Assembly (NCBI GenBank): GCA_038363925.1
Contig: JAQQWL010000006.1
Location: 3,452,501-3,516,500 of the forward strand
Source of the DNA: Apiospora phragmitis
Lineage: Eukaryota > Ascomycota > Sordariomycetes > Amphisphaeriales > Apiosporaceae
Reading direction: 5' to 3'
DNA: 64,000 nt
The translations under genes were made by a program, and so were the position numbers. Numbering within the stretch: the first letter of the stretch is position 1; each line of letters opens with the position of its first letter. Below the pieces are notes generated by a model, which worked only from the letters and a program-made list of their open reading frames with translations, did no database searches and was not told the origin of the DNA. Positions 45,109-55,700 of the stretch are shown here, in pieces.

Positions 45109-46334
45109 ATGTCTCGTCCACTATTTGGTATATCCTTACCGCTCCCCTTACTACTTGCCTCCTTCTTCGTCCTCATACCCATCCGTGTCGTCCCCCTCAG
45201 TGTTCGGCCAGCAGTTCTCGACAACATGCTACGCCCCCGACGGCACCGCGGCCTCCGACGGCTCGTACATGCCCTGTAACTTCTCTGGCGGCGCCTCCAT
45301 GTGCTGCCCGACCAACAGCACCAACACCAACGGGAACAGCGGCGACCCCCGCAGCGGTGGCAGCCGCGATACCTGCACCGAGGGCGGCTTGTGCATCGGA
45401 CAATCCGACGGCAAGACGCGGCGCGGCTACTGCACCGACCAGTCGTGGAAGAGCAGTGCATGCGTGGATATATGTACAAATTCATCCGTAAGTCTCATGA
45501 CCAGCGCCTCCTCCTATAGATGAGAAGGACACATTTGCCCACGAAACGAAGTCAAGGACGCGGGTGAAAGTTTTGGTACTTGATTCTAACTCACTATCTT
45601 TGATATATATAGGCCGGCGGATCCTCCAGCGGCGCCGCCATCCTGAACTACTGCCCCAACGAGCAGAACGTGTACTGCTGCGGGAACGGGAACACGACGT
45701 GCTGCGGCACGGACTTCGCCCACACCCTGGCCGGCTCCGCCACCGTCACGCTGTCCACCGTCGTCTCGACGGCCTTCGTGACGTTCACGCCCAGCGCGGG
45801 CGCCGACCGCGGCGGCCACCAACCGCTCAGCGGCGCCGCGCGCGAGGCCCTGTCCACGGGCGGCAAGGCCGGTGTGGGCATCGGCGCCGGGGTCGGGGGG
45901 CTGGCCGTCATCGCCGTGGCGGCGGCGCTGGTGTATAGCACGAAGCGGAGGCGGCAGCGGCAGAAGCAGAGCGAGAAGATGGACGAGGCCGAGAGGAAAG
46001 GCAGCACAGATGAAGCGGCGGCAGTAACGGCAGCGGCAGCCGGGGCCGGGGCGAACAGGAGGTCGACTTCCACGGACGACCCAACCTCGCCCACCAAGAC
46101 TTCAGAATTAGGCGGCCGGGCCCTCGAGAGGACGCCGGGCGAGTTGGACGGTGAAGGGGCACGGTTTGAGGTCCCAGCTACTGCGATCACAACAGGGGGA
46201 AGAGAGAGCCGGGGGCCATCTTCGAGCTGGAGGGAGATCCTGTCCCCACTGCAGAGCTGGCGGATGAGAGTGAAGTGGGCTCTCCGCGGAAGAGTGAAGC
46301 GGGCTCACTACCACGGAAGAGTGACGCAAAGTGA
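45109..46334 (+). CDS. cysteine-rich single-pass membrane protein, unknown function, two frame breaks
   Basis: Type I membrane protein architecture seen in many moulds, with no named family: leader, extracellular Cys-rich part, one membrane helix, basic stop-transfer and disordered cytosolic tail. ATG 45109 begins a hydrophobic leader (SLPLPLLLASFFVLI). The Cys-rich part reads CYAPDG, MPCNFSGGASMCCP, CTEGGLCIGQ, YCTDQSWKSSACVDIC and, after the 125-nt intron 45488-45612, YCPNEQNVYCCGNGNTTCCG. The helix is VGIGAGVGGLAVIAVAAALVY followed by KRRRQRQKQ. The leader joins the Cys-rich frame only if one C is removed from the run 45192-45196, or if 45128-45200 is an intron (see findings). The tail frame breaks at GGGGG 46209-46213, one base missing, after which an acidic tail rich in Glu and Ser-Pro ends at TGA 46332-46334; the literal frame ends at 46377. 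Confidence 0.75.
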
Positions 46335-47041
46335 GCGACTAGTATCATCAACTGCTGTCCGAAGGGACCGGGGGTGATGGGAGGCGACGTGGGTTTTCGT
46401 CCAGCGTGGTTAATGATTACTTGTACATACCTGGTGCTTTCATGAGAGATGAGAATATAAATAACGAACTGAGAGATCTATACTATCATCATCATTATTA
46501 TTCTGGTATAAACTGTTCAGGAAAACGATACGGAAATCGTATAAGCCTCACGCAGAAGATGAACAAGAGGATATAGTACCCTGTTCTGCACAAAGGCTAA
46601 TAATTCTGGCCGACACCATGACTTTTGGGTGTTTAAACGTACTACCTATTCGGGGATTTTTGTCGCGCAGTAATAAGATGTAAAAATGAAATGTCTCTCA
46701 GTCGAGGGCCCTCATGGGCTCCAGGGCAACGAATCGCACACAGCAAGAACTACTATGGACAGACACCGACAACATGCCATTCACCGTAACCTGAATTCAA
46801 TTTGCCCCTCCAATATTGACTCGCTCGTAGAGCGGCCAGAGCTCGTTACTCATTACCTCCGTCGGATAACACACTTCAAGGCTTTGAAGGAGCGGGTAAA
46901 GAGAGAGACAGAACATAAACGTGACAGAAAGGAAAATGCTCGAAACAGAAACAGGAAACCCCCGGCGGCAAAAGAAGGTCCTCTACATGGCTCCATAGCA
47001 CAGGCCAAGGCCGCCCATGAACCCATGCACAAAACGGCTTA
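46335..47041. other. intergenic between convergent genes, 0.7 kb
   Basis: 3' flanks of the Cys-rich protein and tyrosinase genes. No gene I can support. Confidence 0.5.
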
Positions 47042-49594
47042 TCACAGACGGGTGGCGGCATCCCTTCGGGCCAACTTCCCGAGTCCGACCCCAGGCAACC
47101 TTGTGACCGCTCCGTACTTCGGGAATTCTTCGATGTGAGACGCCACGACGACATCTTCGCCCTCAACCTGGACTGAGAGGCTTGGAACCGACTCGATAGG
47201 GATCACGGTACCATCGGCCTGTGTGTTCAAAGCAAACAAGCAACAACGTGGTTAGCTCTGATATCCAAGTTCCACGAGGTACACACGAAGACAGACGGAC
47301 ACGGCCCGTGGGTAGGTCGTAACACAGCATCTCTGCTCGCATTCGTTTCCGTCCGCATGCATCTCGCCACGTGGCGAGAAAAGGGAAAAAAGTTCACCGG
47401 GGCGTTCTTGTGGACGCGGTCGACTGCATATACGTGCTGTGTGGCCTGCGGAAACTGAGAGGAAAAACAAGCAAACAACGGGAACTGGCAGCACACGCAC
47501 GTACCTTACGTATCTCCATGCGGAACAGCTGGCCCAGCCTCGCCGCGACAAATGCGGCATCACTGGCCAAGACGTTGTTATTCTTAGCAGCCGTATCCGA
47601 CGCTAGGGCGCGGCCCACGGCTCTCGTAAGCGGCACCTCGGCATGCGTGATCCCCGACGTGGGCATGGACAGCAGCGACATCTGGCCTGCCTTGTCATCG
47701 CCCAGCATGACGGAGAGGGTGCACGGCAGCTGCAGCTCGGAGCGCTCGACGGATATCTGCGCATAGTACTCCTTCTTCTTCGTGGCCTGTTGGCCGCGGC
47801 GCGCACGACGATGAGCAGCACTGGCACCACCACCACGCTGCTGCGCTGAGACTAACCCGTTGGTGCCGTTGCTGTAGAGCTGGTTGACCTGTGTGATGAC
47901 CTGCTTGCGCGTCTCCTCGCGCGTGAGCGACCAGTCGTCGATCTCGGGTACGTGTAGCCGAAGGTCGTGATGGCGGCCGCCGTCTTGCCCGTGTGGAAGC
48001 TGGTCGGGTCGTCCCCTCGGTAGAAGGGCTTCAGCGGGCTGTCACCCGTCACATTGCCGGGCGGTGTCGCGTACAACCCCCCGTCCATTGTACGCGACTG
48101 CGTCTGGTACGTGTTGTTGTAGTAAACGGCCTGCCATAGGGCGAAGAGGCGGTCGACGTTGGCGTGGTGCAGCCAGCTGGTAGTATACGGGCAGAACGTC
48201 AAACCAGGTTCTCCTCGAGGTACGGGGGAAGGAGTGGTGGTGGTAGACTAATTGCTAGATGGGGAGGGCAATAAAAGAAGCAGGATGTCTTACAAGATGG
48301 GATCAAAAGCCGAGTAATCCGTTTGGTACATTATGGCGCCAATGTCCATGTGAACGTTGTCATGGGGCCCCTCAAAGGAAGCACCCTTATCCTGCGTAGA
48401 AGCCATGGTCTCGTAATCTTTCGCTGAAGTAAAGACGCGATACTTCTTCTCATTAGCTGGGGTCTAGGCATGAATCGATGGGCCGAGGACGAAGGCAAAG
48501 CCTGGAGTATTGGAAACCTACCACTTGGTCTTGGAGGGCAGCGCTGGCAAGGGCGTTATTGATGACATCGTACTGGTTTCTTCCGTTCTCGTCTGGCTCC
48601 CGCTTGGTCTCGTTCCAGAACCAGCAGCTTTTTTCATAGTCCAAATTGGGAAGTATTTGGGATCAGTATTCAAGGGAAATTGCTGCCATCTGTAGCTATA
48701 TAGCGGGTTTGGTATATCCATTTCTCCGCGAGGACCATTGACCTTGGATGCTCATGTCAGCAGTATCCTATTCCTGTCAGTGGCTTCCGCGGGGTATAGT
48801 TACTGTGATTCGTTGATCGATGACCGATGCTGGTAACCTGTAGTCGGCCGCCCAGTCCCAGTACGGTATTCGAAAGCTCTTGGCCGCCGCCTTGTAGGAG
48901 GCCGACGAACTGTCGTCATACTGCGATGCTAATACTTGTACATGGTCTCCAAGTGTTTGCTGGACGTGCCCTTTTAGCCAACCGTGTTGTCTACTTCCAG
49001 GGGCATCACTCACTTACCTCGTACAAAGCCGTAAAGGGCCGGTGCCATGCGGTAAATAGAGTATTCTATATTTCTCTGTCAGTTCACGGTAGTCACGAAT
49101 TCAATGAAATGGCGCTTCCTTGAATCTTACTCGTGTGGACAAAACCCCATCGTGTCATTCTCGCTGACAGTGAAATTCTCGACACCGTTCCAGGGAATGA
49201 AAGGTCTCCCGTGGATACCTGGTCATTCTTAACGCAAACCCTAGCTTATACCTTGGGCCTGGGGAAGTAGAACATACCGGATATCTGAAAATAAGATAAA
49301 GGGTCGCTTTCAGACTTATTTTGTAGCTCAGAGAGGCCCAAGATGTACAGGTCCCTCGTTTTCTCGTCAGTACGTCCAGGACCGCGGCTTGGTATCAGCA
49401 GCTCTTCATGCTTACCATGCTGGGCCCCCTGCAGCTTGTAGATCATTGACATTCTTTCTAGCTGGTCGTTCCCCAGTGATTGGGTTGATACCGGTGGCAA
49501 GACCAATGACTGGGACGGGTTGCCCTTGGGCTACAGCTGGAATGACATAACTTGCCAGAGCCATGGCGAAATAGGAGTGGTCGGTGATGAGCAT
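47042..49594 (-). CDS. tyrosinase (type-3 copper monooxygenase), three frame breaks
   Basis: Oxidises monophenols and o-diphenols to quinones, feeding melanin or related pigments. Nine exons on the minus strand: 49594-49416, 49354-49278, 49218-49131, 49065-49018, 48959-48804, 48742-48522, 48463-48294, 48176-47505, 47218-47042. The CuA site is seen as GIHGRPF, CPHE and AWHRPF; the CuB site as HDNVHMDIG and FWLHHANVDRLFALW, so all six copper histidines are present. Other landmarks: FRIPYWDWA, NPLYSYRW, FGYTYP and a C-terminal segment of the kind removed on activation in fungal tyrosinases. Three single-base losses are needed to keep the frame: at the exon 3 donor (49130-49131), near 48643-48650 in exon 6 and at GGG 47946-47948 in exon 8; with them the sum is 597 codons. 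The last intron (286 nt) is long. No clear signal peptide. Confidence 0.88.
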
Positions 49595-51649
49595 TCTTCT
49601 GAAGCTGGTAGGAGCCGGTTGAGGTCAACTTTATGTCGTCGGGTCACTGTTGTTTACACCGCTCTAGGGAGGCTTTTGCTTGGCCAGAACACAGTCTCCT
49701 GATTAGCCTCAACGGTACAGATCAGGCTGAGACAGGTGACGGTATAAGTACAAAAACTACTGGTGCCGCGGGAAACGAGACACAATATATAGGGTCCTCG
49801 TGATATGTTGGTGCCTTGAATACTGCATCCTTAGTCCGTGCCATCGGACATCAAGCCAAGTAGCCGCCACGGCTATAGGAGCAGGCGTGAATAGCAACAT
49901 TGGTATGGACAAGGGCCTCCCAACATGCTATGCATCCCATCATTTTCGGTAACACCATGGGTTAATAAAAATATCCGAGTAGTTGCTTCGACTGTACATG
50001 GGTTTTGTGATCTATCCGATTCCTGCAAAGAGCGGTGATCATGTGTGTGATCGAACAAGCTGGCAGGCATTGGAATCCGAGTAATTACCATAATTTCCGC
50101 ATTTGTAGATTTGTCGCGACGACTTGCTTGTGTCATCATCAGATGGTGATTGGTGTAAAGTGCCTACTTTCCGAGCCGCCAGGATAAACCCAGGGGGCGG
50201 AAGTCCTAGCTCATCCTCCTGCTCTTGCTATCCACCATGTATATCGTCGGGTTAGTGCTGACTGCTTCTCTGCCAGGAACTATCTCCGAACACACCCACC
50301 CAAAAAAGGAAAACTGACATCCAAAGATTCCAAGCTTTAGGGATCGCAATAGCCTGCTGGAAAGAACACCAAGGAGCTGCCGTGGAACAAAAAAAAAGCT
50401 GTTGTGCAACGAGGAGAGAGAGCTTGGCCTTACCGACAAGGTTACTTGCGTGGTCTTTTCCCTCCTCGTTACACAGCCGCCGACAAGCGAGGCTTGACGT
50501 CGTACCAACATGGACAACCTCTCTCGTGTCGGGACACATGTCGTGTAAATACAAGGTTGCAGTAGTGTGCTCCCCATGAGATCACGACGCGGGTGCGGTC
50601 CTCACCTTCCTCTTCTGACCGCTTCCGCAACTGGCCCCCAAATCAAGAAAACAAGGCTGCACCGACGGGAACAAGCACAGCATTGCGATCAGGCAAGGGC
50701 GGTTTTCTTGCCTGCAGTGTGCGGGATGCTGGATGGATGAGCTGCTTTGTTGATGCTACCCAGCCTGCCGTGCGTGGTATCGTAAGTTGTTGATTTGGAT
50801 AGCCATAGGATGATTAAGGGTAGGTGTGTCTCAGGACTTCCGACCGTTCGTCATCATCGCCAACAGTACCTCTCCGAGATGAGCATGGCCACGCCGCTTG
50901 CGAAAAACTCTACGGGCGTAAGGTATTATATGATAGGGCCATGGAAAGCATTGGGTGCCATGGTCTACCTCCTTGTCTGCACTCATCGGAGGTCTAATAA
51001 GTTCAAGTTGTCACAGGGTACTCGTGGTTGGCAATGCCGTTTCGTTCCTCTGATAGCCACCAATGATGGTGTCTCAAAGGGAGATACGCACTTTGAACGG
51101 TGGTTAGAGGTGACTCACTTAAGTCAAGGTCCCGGATCCAACGTTCATGTTTTATAAATTTTCCTTGCCGAAACGGCCGATAACCAAACAGGGCAGTCCG
51201 GGATAGTCATGTGTTCTTCTTCTTCACAAGGACGCGCTTCGAAACCGTTACCGATATGTCTGGGTAGTCGATAGCCCCAATAGGTAGGAGGTTAGAGATA
51301 AAACAATAATTTATTTCAGCATGTTTGCGTGCGTGTAAGAGACCTAGGGGATTGCCACCAAAGGCTACTGGCGGTAAAACCAAGCTCATGTCATACATAC
51401 AGCAACTGTCCTGCCGCAAGGGAGGACAGGCCAAATCGAGTCGATACCTTCTCCGGACGCCATGCAATATTTGACTCCTTGACTTCCCATATTTCCTCCG
51501 AGGAATATGCGACAAACCTGCTTATCTGCCGATTCTCAAACGGGAATATGGAGATTAAACATTCCACCCAGCTTCAGATAGGGGTATCTCGTCTGTCGAG
51601 GTTGTGGGCTGTGGCTCGTCTCCTACCACAAAACACAGACGATCCGATA
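49595..51649. other. intergenic, about 2.1 kb
   Basis: Promoter of the tyrosinase gene and 3' flank of the DapA-like gene. A 120-codon frame at 50795-51157 has no domain. Nothing else seen. Confidence 0.5.
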
Positions 51650-52782
51650 TCACGAGATTGATTTCTCCAGCAACACCAGATCCTTGAAACCTTGCTTCCA
51701 TTTCTCGGTCTGTTCGGCAGTTGGTTTAGGCAGCGGGCTACGCGCATAGCCACCATATCCCATCCACGACTCGAGTCCCGCTTTGACTCCAACTACGCCC
51801 CCTTGGATGGCTGTCCAGTCGCCTTGCGAAACGATGTCCTGCATCTTCTGGGCCTCCTCATAGTCTCCTGTCTTGTACAAGTCAATAGTCTTGAGACAAG
51901 CTTTCGGTGCGATATTGGCCAAGCCTGCTAGGATGCCGTGTCCGCCGGCCACCAACGACTGCATCGTGAAGTCTGCTGAGCCTGCGAGAACCAAGAACTC
52001 GGGCCTTCGGGATCATAATTCTTGACCATCTTTCGCGTCGCCGCTGCTACACGGTTTAACTTGCCCGTGTTACCACATGTGAACTTGGCCCCGACAATCT
52101 TGGGGTGTTGCGCCAGCTTCAGGATGATGTCAGATGAGAGATCTAGGCCGCTGGCACCGCCTGGGAAATTGTAGATAATCAACGGCATCGGCGATGCATC
52201 AGCCACCGTCGTGAAGTACTCCAGGATTGTCTCAGACGACGGGGCAAAGAGCGGAGCATAGTACGACGGGGGCAAAACCAAGGCATAGTCACCGCCTGCT
52301 TCCCAAGCCTCGGCACAGTACTGAATAGTTTCACGTGTGCTCTGTGCGCCACAGCCGACAATGATGGGCATGTGCGAGAATCCGGCATCATCCAGGGCCT
52401 TTCGGGTTGTGGAAGTGACGAGACTTCGCTCGCGGTGCGTCAGATGTACCGCTTCACCATTGGACCCCTGAGTGGCCAGTCCAGTCACACCAGCATGTGC
52501 CAGTCGCACGGCGTGACTTGAGATGGCGGCAGTATCCACGTTTTCGGTAGCCGGCTCAAAGAAGCACATGGTCGGCACGTACACGCCGGGAAGCAGCGGT
52601 CGCTCCATGCGAATGTCATCGTCGAGTGCGCTCTCAAAAGAACTGCTCAGTGATGACTGGGACTCGGTGGGGGTATATGTACCCAGTTTGAGGGCCGATG
52701 TAGCACTCGGCCGTAGCGTTAGCTTGTTAAAGCCCGTCGTGTAGCTGCCAGCAGGGGACGGCATATCATTATGAGGTGCCAT
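51650..52782 (-). CDS. DapA-family aldolase/lyase, one frame break
   Basis: Class I (Schiff-base) aldolase of the dihydrodipicolinate synthase family. Because fungi make lysine through aminoadipate, members in moulds are more likely 2-keto-3-deoxy sugar-acid or 4-hydroxy-2-oxoglutarate aldolases. About 62 N-terminal residues rich in Ser/Thr precede the barrel, which starts PGVYVPTMCFFEP. Motifs: GSNGEAVHL (substrate carboxylate loop), LVLPPSYY, the catalytic Tyr in IYNFPG and the Schiff-base Lys in GAKFTCGN. The frame changes at GGG 52001-52003 (plus strand), one base missing; the rest (FTMQSLVAGGHGILAG) completes the barrel and the C-terminal helices. With the base the gene has 378 codons. 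Start ATG 52782 is in CACCATGGC. No intron seen. Confidence 0.85.
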
Positions 52783-55700
52783 GGTGACAAGTTTGGCTGT
52801 AGTTGTGGTATCCTACACCGTACAAATAACTTGCTTTTAGGGCTGACAGGGACTTGGAACTTCAAAAAATTCGATAAAGGGGTGACAGGGGTTGGCTATA
52901 GAAGAATGATGATCCGAGCAGGAAAGATGATAAGATCTTGTGGGTTTCTGGGCAGGAAAAGAGAGAAGATCAAAGCGTATATATACCCAAACGGAAGCAG
53001 GAATATAATAAGTGACCTCGATTACGTAAAGACGGGCAAAGGGAGGAGAGTGAGATGAATGTATCGTATTGTGCATGGGCTCACCATCTTGCTTACATGT
53101 GTATACGCCACCGGGAATAGACCATGCCCAGGATACGCGCGCAGGAGATTCCGTCCTCGGTTCTCCTGGAGCCATTGGCATTGTAATCCTTGCCGCATAG
53201 CTGAGCAAAGGACATGTTCTCAGCAGTGGACATGGGTACTCTCGGGATGCAGGGGTTGAATAGCCTCCTGGTGCCATGCCTCTCATGTACATACGTGTAC
53301 GTAAATATATAGGAGATTCTCGACGTCCCGTTCGAACCCGGGAGGATTTGACAGTCATGGAAGCCAGCTGATTGCTGCACAATTCCGGAGAAGGGGGGAG
53401 AAGTGGTGGGAGGCCGTCGAAGAGATGCTGGAATGTTGAGTGGGGGTTAGCCTCAAAGTTGGGGTCAGATGTACCAGGGTTGGGTGAGAGAAGGGAAAAA
53501 GGAAAGAACAAAAAGACTGCTTACCACACCCTCCCTACTTTACTTACGCACCAGCGGGACGGACGCAATGCACTCTGACAGATCATTCCAGGCCCAGGCC
53601 TATCAATCATCGTATAGGCCACCTGGATGCGAGACTTGGGAGGGAAGGGAAATACATGAAGTTACCGAGCCAGCGTTCCTTCAACCACTCATTTTTAGGT
53701 ACACACAGCGTGATGCGTAGCAGCCCAAACCATTGAACGCCACTTGCCTTTATTAACGACCATTCGACGGGCTGTGTCGGAATACATTGGAGGAAGGAGC
53801 CACTGGTCGCCTCCTCTAACCAAGAGGACAGGGTTGGAGAAGATGAGAAAAGAGGCCGTCGCGGCGTGCAGTATATGCATGCACGGGCAGGAGAGAGGCC
53901 AAGTGTACCTATCAAGCTTCAAGCGGGTGCTCATGTGTTCAATTTTCCCTCTTTTACTTGATACTCACTTCGGAGTTGACGGAATATATCTGGACTGTTA
54001 CCAGTCCGGGCCTGGGTGACGTCGACGGTTTGAGTGAGTCGCTTGGATACGGCCACAGGGACCAAATGTTTGTGCTGAGAAAATCATACAGCTAAAATGG
54101 ATTTTCCGAGGATGTGATACTAGCGATAAGTGAACGTGATCAAAAAAAAAAAAGAAGCGGTGAATGCATCGACTGACCGATGTCGACTTGATCTCTCTTT
54201 CCTCTACTATGTATGTATGTATGTATCAAGCCAGAAACTCGTGGCCTCCACGTTTCCCACCTAAAGCAAATCATGAACGGATGCAAATCCTCTAACATAA
54301 GCATAAACATAAGCCCTGCACTGAGACCGAAGATCAACGTCAATTTTGGCGAGTGTGCTCCAATGAGATAAATCTGTAGGCCTTCGAATCATCCAACCAA
54401 CTTCCGATGTCCGTGTGCAGCTGCATCCAGCTTCTTGCTGACCAGAAGCGGCGCACTTCAGCTTCGACTCGTCGGATTATGATAATGCCTCGGACGATTG
54501 ACGATGCACTTCTTGCGTTGCTCTGACGTAGTAGGATTCTGGTATTCTGAGACGTTGCGTATCGTGGTCGCATCTGCACGCCGCCACCCCAACTTGCCAG
54601 ACACGGCAGTCTCCTCCGAAGAAGAAGCAAGGCAATCCGATCAGCATCATCCCTCATCTTGGTCGAGTTGGGGATGCCACTGCCGATCATTTTGCATCCC
54701 ATCAGGCGAGGCTGTGCCCTCTTGTCGACTTCTCACAAGTCTGAGGGTGTGCGAATGATGCGCCCAGCATCAACAGCCCCTATCAATCTTACCACGTATG
54801 CCCACCATTCTCCATAACCGCCAGAAACTACACCGCATAAGGGAGGAGGCTCCGTTCCTTCCCATCCCATTCTCCCAGATCTTCCTTCTGCAAATCCCCC
54901 GCAGTCTCAGAAATACGGGGGTGTCGCGGGGCAAGCGGGGTGGTGTTGTTAGCCTTGGTATACCTGGTACAACGACAACGACGTCCTGACGTCTCTGCCT
55001 TGACTACTTCCTAACCAGTGTCCTGTATGGAGGCACATAACGAAACCACTCATTTGAGGTTGGGTTCGGTATAGACGAAAGGTAATTCTAATTCGGCGAT
55101 TTGCTGCCACGTCATATCGGCGACAACTCCAAACACCCAATCGTCACTGTTCACTCATCCACGGACGTCTTGGTCAGCAAGTAGGACGTATCAAGGGGTG
55201 GGACATGGATACCGACCGAGCTGGACTCTGGTTACCCCCATTGGAGACTGTGTCAGCTGACATATAGCCTCCCCTTCGACTCACAGCCTATCAAAACCAG
55301 TATATGCGGCATCTACTGGCATATGAAAACCAATATAGATGCACTGTATGATCGCGTGACTGCAAAGCATTTTCAACCGATGCTTGTTACTTGCACGGTT
55401 CCACCCGCACAGGCATCTCGAAGAGCAATAGTAGTTCAGCGGAGTGATGTCCGCCATAATGAACATGTACTACTATATATGTGCTTACTCCCTAAGCAGC
55501 ACCCATATTGGGCAGTGCCCCTAGCTAAGTAGGCAGGATACTGCTTACCTACTCCCCCCGAAACTCCCAAATAGGCCTAACTTAACCCGATCTATTGGGA
55601 CATTTAGTTTACTAGGTATTACAACCTGGGCCGCACAGGCCTGTTTCCGACGATCTGGCACCACCCACTCCTCTACTTTGCCCCGAACTATGCAGTATTC

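Noticed and set aside
53325..53350. tRNA-like GTTCGAACCCGGG T-loop sequence
   Set aside because: Neither strand gives a proper 5-bp T stem with 7-nt loop, nor a matching acceptor stem or anticodon arm.
52837..53511. 224-codon minus-strand frame just upstream of the DapA-like gene
   Set aside because: No domain; low-complexity Pro/Ser-rich; more likely promoter/5' UTR of the same-strand gene.
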